Assembly (NCBI GenBank): GCA_046484975.1
Contig: JAWOHX010000006.1
Coordinates: forward strand, 1-10,841
Direction: 5' to 3'
DNA: 10,841 nucleotides
From: JAWOHX01 sp046484975
GTDB taxonomy: Bacteria > Bacillota > Clostridia > DUPQ01
In this document: piece after piece, positions 1-7,404 of the stretch
Layout: each line of letters begins with the position of its first letter
Numbering within the stretch: the first letter of the stretch is position 1
Made by a program: the position numbers and the translations under genes
The notes under the pieces: generated by a model
What the model saw: only the letters and a program-made list of their open reading frames with translations
Databases searched by the model: none
Told to the model about the DNA's origin: nothing

Positions 1-680
1 CGTCCCTTTGCCTTGGCCTCCAGGAACTTACCCACGGTGATGAGCAAAAGGATGATGCCCGCCGTCTCAAAATACAGGTCATGGGCGTATTCCATGGCCA
101 GGGGGTGGTCATTGATGACATAGGCATGGTTGATCCTGAAGAGGGCATAGACGCCGTAGGAAATGGCGGCGCTGGTCCCGATGGCGATGAGGGAATCCAT
201 GTTTGGGGAGCCAAGGAACAGGGCCCGAAAGCCCACGGTGAAGAATTTCCTGTTGATGATGGCGACGGGCAACACCAGGAGGAACTGGATGAAGGCAAAA
301 TTGAACATGTTCGCATGCCCAGACATAAATCCGGGCAGGGGAAGCCCCAGCATGCTTCCCATATAGATATAGAAGAGGGGTGCCACGAACAGAATGGAAA
401 GCAGCAGGCGTCTTTTCATTTCATCCATCTCCCCGTCCAGGGGGTTTTCGGATATGTTCTCTTGCTGGACCACTTGATATCCGGCTTTTTTGACCGCCTT
501 CGCGATGCCTGCGGATGACAATCTGGAGGTGTCGTAATCCACCTCCATGGAATTGGACAGGAGATTGACATTCACTTCCCCGGCCCCCGGAAGACTTTTC
601 ACCTTCCTCTCGATGGTCTGGGCACACGCGGAGCAGGTCATCCCTTTGATATTGAATTTTTCGGTTTTCATCTTATCCAT
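1..680 (-). CDS. copA: Copper-translocating P-type ATPase, N-terminal part (cut by window edge)
   Basis: Integral membrane P1B-type ATPase that would export Cu(I) (possibly Ag) from the cytoplasm. Only the first 226 residues are inside the window. One heavy-metal-associated (HMA) domain fills residues 5-75, with the metal site GMTCSAC (Cys16 and Cys19). Hydrophobic segments follow near 92-113, 125-143, 164-181 and 205-217, with the family-typical SPNMDSLIAIGTSAA stretch (158-172) and LYFETAG...GKFLEAKAKG (202-226). The CPC transmembrane motif, DKTGT phosphorylation site and ATP-binding domain lie outside, so metal specificity cannot be confirmed. The start at 680 is chosen because AAAGGG lies 6 bases upstream; in-frame ATGs at 671, 695 and 701 are alternatives. 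It reads in the same direction as the upstream acyl-CoA synthetase-like gene but is separated from it by a hairpin terminator, so it probably has its own promoter. I see no copZ or csoR here. The family call is strong. Confidence 0.92.
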   Translation of the reverse strand, partial: MDKMKTEKFNIKGMTCSACAQTIERKVKSLPGAGEVNVNLLSNSMEVDYDTSRLSSAGIAKAVKKAGYQVVQQENISENPLDGEMDEMKRRLLLSILFVAPLFYIYMGSMLGLPLPGFMSGHANMFNFAFIQFLLVLPVAIINRKFFTVGFRALFLGSPNMDSLIAIGTSAAISYGVYALFRINHAYVINDHPLAMEYAHDLYFETAGIILLLITVGKFLEAKAKG

Positions 681-772
681 GGCAAACCCTTTCATAAACA
701 TGACTCAATTCTTTATTACCCTTTCCGTACCAGGGGTTAACAAAGTCATGATGCCGGACGACAGGCATAAAG

Positions 773-790
773 AAGGAGCTTTCGCTCCTT
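773..790 (-). terminator. Hairpin terminator after the acyl-CoA synthetase-like gene
   Basis: Four bases past the stop codon of the 794-2518 gene, a perfect 7-bp stem (AAGGAGC / GCTCCTT) closes a GAAA tetraloop, read on the minus strand. The following sequence CTTCTTTATG is only moderately T-rich. The GNRA loop and its position make an intrinsic terminator likely, though possibly a leaky one. Transcription could then read through into copA. Confidence 0.6.
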
Positions 791-793
791 TCC

Positions 794-2518
794 TCATCCC
801 TTGTTGTCTTCCACATAGCGCTTGATTTTCCTGGTGGTGGTCTTCTCGAATTCCGTATCCCGGATTGTCAGTTTCTTGATGCTTTTGTAGTTCACCATCC
901 GCGCATTGACTTCCTTGACCAGGCCGTTGATCTTCTCCGCAACCAGCTCCGGGGCATATTCCCCGAATTCGGCTTCAAACCCTTCATAATCAGGAAAGAT
1001 GGAGGCAGCGATGTCCAGGTCGTCGTTCATGGGGGACGGGACCCCGTACACCATGGATTCACTGACATAGGGGCTGTTGTTGAGCAGAAGCTCTATTTCC
1101 TCGGGATAGATGTTCTTGCCGTTCTTGGTGACGATGACGGATTTCTTTCTTCCGGTGATGTAAACAAACCCCCGGTCGTCCATGTAGCCCATGTCCCCGG
1201 TATGGAAATATCCCCCTTCAAAAGCCTGTTCGTTGAGTTCCGGGGCATCCAGGTACCCCACCATGATGTTGGGGCCTTTGGCCACAATCTCCCCGATGCC
1301 TTCCTGATTGGGTTCCCATATCTGGATCTCCACATTGGGAAGGGCTTTCCCCGCTGAAGCGTCCTCAAACTCCACGTCGCTGTTCAATGCCAGGATGGGG
1401 GAGCATTCCGTCAGTCCGTATCCCTGGAAAAAGGAAAGACCGATGGAACGGAAGAATTTTGCGACTTCAGGGGATATGGCGGCGGCACCGCTGATGAACA
1501 GCCGGATGTTTCCGCCCAGTCCTTCATAAATGGAACGGAAGAGTTCCTTTCGTTTGTCGATTCCCAGTTTGAGAAGGAGGTTGGAGATTTTGATGCCTTT
1601 CCTGAGCTTGTCCGCCGACCCGGCCTTCTCGGCTTTTTTCCACAGTTTCTTGTGCATGGACTCAAACAGAAGGGGAACCCCCAGCATAATGGTGGCCCCG
1701 GATTCCTTCATGTTGTCCACGATGTGCTTGAGCCCCTCGCAGTAGGCGATTGCGCAGCCCGCATAAAGGGGGCACAGGAAGCCGCAGGTGCATTCATAGG
1801 TGTGATGGAGGGGCAACACCGACAGGAATACATCATCGACATGGAGTTTGATCAGGGAGGTCATGTCCATGAGGTTGGACACAAGGTTGAAATGGCTCAG
1901 CTGGACGGCCTTGGATTCGGACGTGGTGGCTGAGGTGAACAGCAGGATGCGGATGGCCCCGGGATCGATGACGGAATCCAGGTATTCACGGTTTCCCTCC
2001 GCCAGGAGGGCTTTTCCTCTTTCCATCACTTTTTCGTAGGATATAAATTTTCCGGACGCCTCATCGTGGTTGAGGTCCATGCCGATGAAGTATCTCACAT
2101 CATCCGATTTCTGTGCCACGGACCGCATGATGGAGTCCTTAAGTCCGGAATAGATCACAACGTAAGGCCTGACCCTTTCCAGGATATTCATGATCTCATG
2201 TTCGGGAAGCTCCTTGTCCACGGGAACCACGGTGCCCACCCCGTTGACCACAGCCATGTAGGACACCGCCCAGGCATACCTGTTTTCCCCGATGACCACG
2301 ATGTTCGTGTCCCTGGAACCCAGGGAAACAAGGGAGGTGCCCAGGGCTTCCACATCCCCGATGTACCTGCTGTAGCTGATTTTCCCGTAGGATTCCGTCT
2401 GCTTGTCCTTTTCCAGGAACATTGTCTTGTCGCCGTACTCCTGGAGACCGGAATAGAGCATGTGCCTCAGGTCGGTGATCCTCCGGAGATGATAGATGGG
2501 CTCGAATCCTTTGCGCAT
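794..2518 (-). CDS. AMP-forming acyl-CoA synthetase-like protein (long-chain fatty-acid CoA ligase family)
   Basis: A 574-residue ANL-superfamily adenylating enzyme, probably cytoplasmic, expected to activate a carboxylate with ATP to an acyl-AMP and then pass it to CoA or another thiol. Motifs run in the normal order: a P-loop-like TSATTSESK (195-203), LPLHHTYE (236-242), GYGLTE (366-371), HTGD (439-442), and the hinge and A8 region GRKKSVIVTKNGKNIYPEEIE (456-476). The C-terminal catalytic Lys is probably Lys564 in TTTRKIKR. Length and layout fit the bacterial long-chain acyl-CoA synthetase branch. The phosphate loop departs from the usual TSGTTGxPKG: the first Gly is Ala, the second Ser, and Pro is Ser. 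The start has an excellent AGGAGGT at 2525-2531, 6 bases upstream. It has its own promoter and terminator, so it is probably monocistronic. The acyl substrate cannot be told from sequence; an acyl-ACP synthetase role is also possible. Confidence 0.85.
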   Translation of the reverse strand: MRKGFEPIYHLRRITDLRHMLYSGLQEYGDKTMFLEKDKQTESYGKISYSRYIGDVEALGTSLVSLGSRDTNIVVIGENRYAWAVSYMAVVNGVGTVVPVDKELPEHEIMNILERVRPYVVIYSGLKDSIMRSVAQKSDDVRYFIGMDLNHDEASGKFISYEKVMERGKALLAEGNREYLDSVIDPGAIRILLFTSATTSESKAVQLSHFNLVSNLMDMTSLIKLHVDDVFLSVLPLHHTYECTCGFLCPLYAGCAIAYCEGLKHIVDNMKESGATIMLGVPLLFESMHKKLWKKAEKAGSADKLRKGIKISNLLLKLGIDKRKELFRSIYEGLGGNIRLFISGAAAISPEVAKFFRSIGLSFFQGYGLTECSPILALNSDVEFEDASAGKALPNVEIQIWEPNQEGIGEIVAKGPNIMVGYLDAPELNEQAFEGGYFHTGDMGYMDDRGFVYITGRKKSVIVTKNGKNIYPEEIELLLNNSPYVSESMVYGVPSPMNDDLDIAASIFPDYEGFEAEFGEYAPELVAEKINGLVKEVNARMVNYKSIKKLTIRDTEFEKTTTRKIKRYVEDNKG

Positions 2519-2561
2519 AACGCCACCTCCTCAATTTATTTCATATACAATATCTCGTCCC

Positions 2562-2590
2562 ATTATAGCGAAACGCCTGCCCCATTACAA
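2562..2590 (-). promoter_or_regulatory. Sigma-A-type promoter of the acyl-CoA synthetase-like gene
   Basis: Read on the minus strand, TTGTAA (2585-2590) and a perfect TATAAT (2562-2567) are 17 bases apart, about 45 bases upstream of the start codon at 2518. It lies in the 82-base gap after the GH29 gene. This suggests the synthetase gene is transcribed independently of the glycosidase, although I found no convincing terminator between the two. Confidence 0.78.
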
Positions 2591-2600
2591 ACAAAAAGAA

Positions 2601-3893
2601 TCAGTCGTTGGGCTTCAAGGCATGGGTGATCCGGTAGCATATGGGATTCTTCCAGTCCCGGCTGGAGTAAGGCCGGTAGCAACGCATGGCGTCGATGTGT
2701 AGGCCGTTTTCATCCTGGTGGAACCGGGTGCGGGTGTCCTCCTCCGGCCGGTGCTCCAGCACATTTCCCGACTGGCCCACCACCTCGATGCGGGTCTTTT
2801 CCGTGATCCGCACATTTTTCAGGGTCACCAAAGACCGTTCCCCCAGGCGAAGCTTGTCCCGGGTGTTGAAGGCATAGACGGTGTCGCTGTTATGCTTGCG
2901 GGTATAGTAGATGAAATCCTCCCGGGGGACATGCCATGGCCTGACACCATGGACCGCTTCTTCGTTGAAAAACATGAAAAGGCCGATTTCCCTAAAGATC
3001 CGGTCCTGTTCAAAGGGGATCTCGCCATAGGGGTCAGGGGAGACGTTGAGCAGGAGATTCCCCCCGTAGGCCCGTGTCTTGATGATCCGCATGATGGCCT
3101 CGTGCCCGGTCATGTAGTCCTCGTCGGCGGACTTGTAGGACCAGGCATTCCCCAGCCGGTGGCAGGCCTCCCAGGGTTCCCCGACAATCTCATCGGGGAG
3201 ATCGTTCTCCGGGGTCGGCATCTCGCTGCGGGTGATGACGGTGTCCGGGCTCAGGTTCCAGACGATGTCCTTCAGGTTGGCCGGGGGGCCGTCGAAGAAG
3301 ACGGTGCGGATGGGGGAGTAGCGGTCGAATATCTCCCTGATCTGGGTTTCGTTGTAGGCCATGAGGCCCGGGTTGTTGGCGGGGAGGACCGCATGGGTGG
3401 CAAAGTGGAGCTCCTTTTCGTTGTCCAGGCACCAGGTGAAATCCAGAGGTGAGAAGTACAGCCCTGTGGCGATGCCGTATTTCCGGAAGGCCTCATACAC
3501 TTCCTTGAGGACATCCCGCCCGAAGGCAGTGTTCATGACGTTGAAGGATGTGGTGCGGGTGTCGAACATGCAGAATCCCCCGTGGTGCTTGGCGGTGAAC
3601 ACCATGTATTTCATGCCTGAGGTCTTCGCAAGCCTTGCCCATGATTCGGGATTGAATTTCTCCGGGAAAAAAAGGGGAGGGATGTCCTCCCGGATTTTCC
3701 GGAGGGGTTCCCTGTCCGCCCCGATCATCCAGTGGGAGATGTCCGCACCCACCGGCGCATCGATGCTCCAGTGGATGAACATGCCCAGCCCCATGTCCAG
3801 GAATTCCTCTTCACTGGCGGGATTGTTGCCATGTTTTTTATCCAGGCGTTCGATGGTGACGTCTGTGAAAATCCTGTTGAGCTTGTCTGACAT
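2601..3893 (-). CDS. GH29-family alpha-L-fucosidase-like glycoside hydrolase, cytoplasmic
   Basis: A 430-residue retaining glycosidase of the GH29 type, expected to remove alpha-linked L-fucose (or a related deoxysugar) from small imported glycans. Visible landmarks are GLGMFIHW (35-42), FNPESWARLAKTSGMKYMVF (80-99), the active-site pair in AKHHGGFCMFDT (His103/His104, 101-112), GLYFSPLDF (144-152), the predicted nucleophile Asp201 in FFDGPP, WEACHRLGNAWSYK (241-254) and NLLLNVSPDPYGEIP (279-293), followed by a short beta-rich C-terminal part (roughly 330-420). There is no signal peptide or membrane segment, so the enzyme is probably intracellular. The acid/base residue is not conserved across GH29 and I cannot name it. 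GGAGG lies 9 bases before the start. It is transcribed away from the oxidoreductase operon out of a shared promoter region, which hints at co-regulation. Family assignment is strong; true fucose specificity is inference. Confidence 0.85.
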   Translation of the reverse strand: MSDKLNRIFTDVTIERLDKKHGNNPASEEEFLDMGLGMFIHWSIDAPVGADISHWMIGADREPLRKIREDIPPLFFPEKFNPESWARLAKTSGMKYMVFTAKHHGGFCMFDTRTTSFNVMNTAFGRDVLKEVYEAFRKYGIATGLYFSPLDFTWCLDNEKELHFATHAVLPANNPGLMAYNETQIREIFDRYSPIRTVFFDGPPANLKDIVWNLSPDTVITRSEMPTPENDLPDEIVGEPWEACHRLGNAWSYKSADEDYMTGHEAIMRIIKTRAYGGNLLLNVSPDPYGEIPFEQDRIFREIGLFMFFNEEAVHGVRPWHVPREDFIYYTRKHNSDTVYAFNTRDKLRLGERSLVTLKNVRITEKTRIEVVGQSGNVLEHRPEEDTRTRFHQDENGLHIDAMRCYRPYSSRDWKNPICYRITHALKPND

Positions 3894-3922
3894 ACTCAGT
3901 TTCCTCCGGTGTTTTTATCCAT

Positions 3923-3951
3923 ATTATACATGAAAACGATAAATCAATGAA
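3923..3951 (-). promoter_or_regulatory. Promoter of the GH29 gene
   Basis: On the minus strand, TATAAT (3923-3928) is preceded 17 bases upstream by TTCATT (3946-3951), a weak -35 box. The start codon at 3893 is about 30 bases downstream, with GGAGG in between. The weak -35 suggests activation or repression at this site. Confidence 0.6.
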
Positions 3952-3959
3952 CCGTTGCA
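3948..3959. promoter_or_regulatory. Possible LacI-type operator in the divergent promoter region
   Basis: TGAACCGTTGCA has the central CG and outer TG...CA of LacI/GalR-family operators, but the dyad is imperfect (3 of the 5 pairs flanking the CG match). It covers the weak -35 box of the GH29 promoter and the expected -35 region of the operon promoter. A repressor bound here could therefore control both transcripts. No regulator gene is in the window. Tentative. Confidence 0.25.
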
Positions 3960-3977
3960 GGGAACATATAGTATAAT
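3949..3977 (+). promoter_or_regulatory. Promoter of the six-gene oxidoreductase/nucleoside operon
   Basis: A perfect TATAAT lies at 3972-3977, followed by GGGGACAG, closely matching the context of the acyl-CoA synthetase promoter (TATAATGGGAC). The hexamer at the 17-base spacing, GAACCG (3949-3954), is a poor -35 box, so an activator may be needed. The start codon at 4010 is 32 bases downstream with GGAGG between. The expected -35 overlaps the -35 of the divergent GH29 promoter. Confidence 0.5.
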
Positions 3978-4009
3978 GGGGACAGACACTTTTTACGGAG
4001 GACAGCACC

Positions 4010-5299
4010 ATGGAAAACCCCATAAGGACTGCAATCGTAGGGGCCGGGAACCGAGGCCGGGTCTTCGGGGAATTTGCACGGAAGAACCCCGGCCTGATGA
4101 AAATATGCGCAGTGGCGGAGCCCAATGATTACAGGAGGGAAAAGCTGGCCGGGCAGCACGGCATTCCCGAGAACATGCGCTTCAAGGATCTGGAGGGCCT
4201 TCTGGGGAGCAGACCTTCCCTGGACGGGATCATCAACACAACCATGGACCCCCTGCATTACCAAACGTCCATGGACATCCTGGAAGCAGGGTATCCCATG
4301 CTCCTGGAGAAACCCATCTGCCTGGACAAGAATGAGTTGTTCGACATCTACCGCCTGGCCAGGTCAAAAAAACTCACCGTCATGATATGCCATGTGCTTC
4401 GCTATGCGCCTTTTTACGCGGAGATCAAGAAAATTCTCAACAGCGGGGCCATCGGCACGGCATATGCCATCCAGACCGAGGAGAATGTGAGCTACCACCA
4501 TCTGGCAGCGGCTTTCATCCGGGGCAAATGGAGCAACAGTGAGACCTGCGGCTCCCCTATGCTCATGTCCAAATGCTGCCATGACCTGGACATCCTCACC
4601 TTCATGAAAAGCGGGGTCGCCCCCAGGTATGTCTCCAGCATGGGAAACCTGTTCCAGTTCATGGAGAAGAATGCCCCGCAGGGCTCGGGAAGGTTCTGCC
4701 TGCTGGATTGCAATATCGAGGAGGAATGCATCTATTCGGCCAGGAAGATGTACATCGACAACAAGACCTGGGAATATTACTCCACTGAGTTCCTCCATGG
4801 CCATCCCGACATGGACACAGCGGAAAGAAAAACCTGGGGCATGAAAAACGGAAACCCCTTCGGCAGATGCGTATGGCGCTGCGACAACAACATCGTGGAC
4901 CACCAGGCGGTCATTGTGGAGTTCGAGGACGGCTGCGTGGCCACCCACAACCTGACCGGGGGGACCTCAAAGCCCTGCAGGAGCATCCACATCACCGGGA
5001 CCAGGGGGGAGATACTGGGTGTGATGGAGGACGGGGTCATTCATGTCAGAACCCCGGACCTCTCAGCGGATAACCTGTACAAAGAGACGGTGATCAACCT
5101 GAATCTTGATAATGACGGACATGGAGGGGGAGATGAAAGGCTTGCGGAGGACTTCGCCAGGGTGCTTTCCGGAGAAGGGGCATCCCTTTCCACAACCACC
5201 CTGGAGGACTCCATCTACGGGCATCTGATCGGCTTCCAGGCCCATGAGGCCATGACGGAAAGGAAAGTGTGCATGATTGAGAAGGTGTGGCATGAATGA
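4010..5299 (+). CDS. Gfo/Idh/MocA-family NAD(P)-dependent oxidoreductase, first of a tandem pair
   Basis: A 429-residue cytoplasmic dehydrogenase of the Gfo/Idh/MocA type; members usually oxidise or reduce a hydroxyl of a sugar, cyclitol or glycoside using NAD(P). The N-terminal Rossmann fold shows GAGNRG (11-16) and AEPND (36-40). The EKP motif is at 100-102, and the second catalytic signature SKCCHDLD (187-194) gives Lys188, His191 and Asp192. At about 430 residues it is longer than the common 330-380. It carries a cysteine pattern C-x3-C-x5-C (230, 234, 240) plus C-x3-C (287, 291) that its paralogue downstream also has. Start: GGAGG at 3997-4001, 8 bases upstream. It is the first gene of the operon and its end overlaps the next gene by 8 bases, so the two products may be translationally coupled and could form a hetero-oligomer. 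Substrate unknown; glycosides, deoxysugars or nucleoside sugars are candidates. Confidence 0.88.
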   Translation: MENPIRTAIVGAGNRGRVFGEFARKNPGLMKICAVAEPNDYRREKLAGQHGIPENMRFKDLEGLLGSRPSLDGIINTTMDPLHYQTSMDILEAGYPMLLEKPICLDKNELFDIYRLARSKKLTVMICHVLRYAPFYAEIKKILNSGAIGTAYAIQTEENVSYHHLAAAFIRGKWSNSETCGSPMLMSKCCHDLDILTFMKSGVAPRYVSSMGNLFQFMEKNAPQGSGRFCLLDCNIEEECIYSARKMYIDNKTWEYYSTEFLHGHPDMDTAERKTWGMKNGNPFGRCVWRCDNNIVDHQAVIVEFEDGCVATHNLTGGTSKPCRSIHITGTRGEILGVMEDGVIHVRTPDLSADNLYKETVINLNLDNDGHGGGDERLAEDFARVLSGEGASLSTTTLEDSIYGHLIGFQAHEAMTERKVCMIEKVWHE

Positions 5300-6572
5300 C
5301 AGGATCAAACTGGCCATCGCGGGGGCGGGGCACCGGAGCATCGCCTATGCGGACCATGCCCACAGGCATCCGGAAAAGGTGGTGATATCCGCCATCGCAG
5401 AGCCAAACGACTTTCGAAGGAAGACAGTGGGGGACCGCTACGGCGTCCCCGAGGCAAACAGGTTCCTCTCCACCGCCGACATGATGGGGAAGGGCCTTTC
5501 GTTGGACGGGGTCATCAACGGGACCATGGACCTGGTCCACCACCAAACGGCCATGGAGATCCTGGAGGCCGGTTGCAACATGCTCCTGGAAAAGCCCATC
5601 TGCACCAGGAAGGACCACCTGCTGGAGATTTACAGGAAAGCAACGCAAATGAATGCAAAGGTCATGGTATGCCATGTCCTTCGCTACGCCCCGTTCTACA
5701 GCACCATCAAGAGCCTCATCGATGCGGGTGAGATCGGGGATGTGGTCTCGGTCCATACCGACGAGCATGTCTCCTACCACCACATGACCGTGGGCTACAT
5801 CCGGGGGAAGTGGGAGAACAGCAGGGAGTGCGGATCCACCATCCTCATGGCCAAATGCTGCCATGACCTGGACATCCTCACCTGGATGAAGGGGAAAAGG
5901 CCGGTCAAGGTCGCCAGTTTCGGCAGCCTTTACCAGTTCCGGCCCGAAATGGCGCCGGAGGGAGCGGGGACCCGGTGCGCACTGGACTGCAGCATCGAAC
6001 GGGAGTGTCCCTTTTCCGCCATTCGCCACTATATCGAACGGACCCTCTGGGACATGTATGCCTGGGCTCCCATTGAGGAATATGCAGACCGGGACACCCG
6101 GGAACGTAAACTATTGTCCCTGCAAACGGACAACCCCTATGGACGCTGCGTGTATGCCTGTAACAATGACATGCTGGACAACCAGAGCGTGATTGTCGGG
6201 TTCGAGGATGGAACTGCCTCCAGCCACAACCTCGTTGCCTCCACATCCACATTGGCCCGAAACATCTTCGTCAGGGGGACCAGGGGGGACATCTCCGGGA
6301 AACTGGAAGAAAGCAAGGTCTGCCTGAGGAAATACAACCCGTCGGTGGACAAGCTGTTCGATGAGGAGATACTGGAGATCCCCGGCGGAAGAGACGGCCA
6401 CGGTGGAGGGGACGAACGCATGATGGAGGACTTTGTGGATGTTCTGTCCGGCAAACCTCCCTCCCTGTCCACCACACAACTCTCGGATTCCATCTACGGC
6501 CATCTGATTGGTTTACAGGCCCAGGAGGCCTTGGAGAATAACTGCACGGCAACCATAGAAAGGATTGATTGA
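5292..6572 (+). CDS. Gfo/Idh/MocA-family oxidoreductase, second of a tandem pair
   Basis: A 426-residue paralogue of the preceding gene. By my hand count 102 of the first 196 positions are identical with no gap. EKP (100-102) and AKCCHDLD (187-194; Lys188, His191, Asp192) sit at the same numbers, as does the cysteine pattern (229, 233, 239 and 286, 290). The Rossmann loop is GAGHRS, with Ser16 where the partner has Gly, so cofactor binding may differ. I chose ATG at 5292 (AGAAGG upstream), overlapping the previous gene by 8 bases; a TTG at 5277 would add 5 residues and is less likely. The C-terminal GHGGGDERMMEDF is shared with the partner. Retention of the catalytic Lys/His/Asp in both copies argues for two active enzymes, perhaps for oxidation and reduction steps or for two substrates. 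Substrate unknown. Confidence 0.87.
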   Translation: MNDRIKLAIAGAGHRSIAYADHAHRHPEKVVISAIAEPNDFRRKTVGDRYGVPEANRFLSTADMMGKGLSLDGVINGTMDLVHHQTAMEILEAGCNMLLEKPICTRKDHLLEIYRKATQMNAKVMVCHVLRYAPFYSTIKSLIDAGEIGDVVSVHTDEHVSYHHMTVGYIRGKWENSRECGSTILMAKCCHDLDILTWMKGKRPVKVASFGSLYQFRPEMAPEGAGTRCALDCSIERECPFSAIRHYIERTLWDMYAWAPIEEYADRDTRERKLLSLQTDNPYGRCVYACNNDMLDNQSVIVGFEDGTASSHNLVASTSTLARNIFVRGTRGDISGKLEESKVCLRKYNPSVDKLFDEEILEIPGGRDGHGGGDERMMEDFVDVLSGKPPSLSTTQLSDSIYGHLIGLQAQEALENNCTATIERID

Positions 6573-6574
6573 AA

Positions 6575-7402
6575 ATGAAAAGCTATTATGAGAGACTCAA
6601 GGAGGCCGCCGACTATATCCGGGGCATCATACCGGCCGCCCCCTCGGTGGGCATTGTCCTGGGATCGGGACTGGGACCCATGGCGGACGAGGTCCAGGAC
6701 CCTGTGGTCATCCCTTATGCCAAGATCCCCCATTATCCCCTGTCCACGGTGGAAGGGCATGAGGGCGCCCTGTTCCATGGGACGATCTCAGGAAAAACCG
6801 TACTGATCAAGAAAGGCCGTTTCCACTATTACGAGGGACATGACATGGAATCAGCCATCTTCGGCATCCGCGTCATGAAACTCCTGGGGATCAACCATGT
6901 CATCATCACCAACGCGGCGGGAGGCATCAACACCGCATACCAGGAGGGTGCTCTGATGCTCATCACCGACCACATCGGCCTGTTCGCCCCCTCGGCTCTC
7001 CGGGGTCCCAACCTGGAAGAGTTCGGGCCGCGCTTCCCAGACATGACCTACGCCTACAACCCCGGCCTCGTGAAGCTGGCCGCCAGCTGTGCAAGGGGCA
7101 TGGGAATTACTGTGGAACAAGGCATCTACGCCTATGCCCGGGGACCCAACTACGAGACCCCGGCGGAGATACGGGCACTGCGGGCCATGGGTGCCGATGC
7201 CGTGGGCATGTCCACCGTCCCCGAGGTGGTGGCGGCCAGCCATGCCGGGATGAAGGTCCTGGGGATCTCCTGCATCACCAATATGGCCGCCGGTGTGCTG
7301 GACAAGCCGCTGCACCATCTGGAAGTGATGGAGACCGCGGACAGGATCAAGGAGCAGTTCACACAATATGTGAAATGCATCCTTTATAACATGGAGGTGT
7401 GA
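6575..7402 (+). CDS. punA: Purine nucleoside phosphorylase, trimeric (PNP/MTAP family), 6-oxopurine type
   Basis: A 275-residue cytoplasmic enzyme that cleaves inosine or guanosine (and deoxy forms) with phosphate to base plus (deoxy)ribose-1-phosphate. Family landmarks are complete: LGSGLG (29-34, phosphate-binding Ser31), IPHYPLSTVEGHEG (51-64), GRFHYYEGH (81-89), ITNAAGG (111-117), YARGPNYETPAEIR (187-200, base-binding Glu194), VGMSTVPE (210-217, ribose-contacting Met212) and ITNMAAG (234-240). Asn236 corresponds to human Asn243, which marks 6-oxopurine preference; 5'-methylthioadenosine phosphorylases have Asp here. It should therefore accept inosine rather than adenosine. ATG at 6575 is preferred to TTG at 6569 (AAAGGA at 6559-6564). 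It begins 2 bases after the upstream stop and ends 2 bases before the AhcY homologue, which places it in the purine part of the operon. It fits as the last step after deamination and hydrolysis of SAH. Confidence 0.93.
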   Translation: MKSYYERLKEAADYIRGIIPAAPSVGIVLGSGLGPMADEVQDPVVIPYAKIPHYPLSTVEGHEGALFHGTISGKTVLIKKGRFHYYEGHDMESAIFGIRVMKLLGINHVIITNAAGGINTAYQEGALMLITDHIGLFAPSALRGPNLEEFGPRFPDMTYAYNPGLVKLAASCARGMGITVEQGIYAYARGPNYETPAEIRALRAMGADAVGMSTVPEVVAASHAGMKVLGISCITNMAAGVLDKPLHHLEVMETADRIKEQFTQYVKCILYNMEV

Positions 7403-7404
7403 CC

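Noticed and set aside
716..740. Imperfect inverted repeat TTACCC ... GGGGTTAA upstream of copA, resembling a CsoR-type copper operator
   Set aside because: The arms are unequal and the 11-base spacing is longer than in known CsoR sites. There is no clear promoter around it, so it is not strong enough to annotate.
2718..3452. Open frame of 244 codons on the plus strand inside the GH29 gene
   Set aside because: It is complementary to conserved GH29 motifs and lacks a ribosome binding site, so it is not a gene.
3894..4009. Possible SAH or SAM riboswitch in the operon leader
   Set aside because: With the predicted promoter at 3972-3977 the leader is only about 25 bases long, too short for any known SAM or SAH riboswitch, and no conserved core is visible.
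5277..5291. Upstream TTG start for the second oxidoreductase
   Set aside because: ATG at 5292 has a better-placed AGAAGG and aligns exactly with the N-terminus of the paralogue.
5094..6029. Open frame of 311 codons on the minus strand
   Set aside because: It is antisense to the ends and starts of the two oxidoreductase genes. Its composition is typical of a shadow frame and no domain is recognisable.
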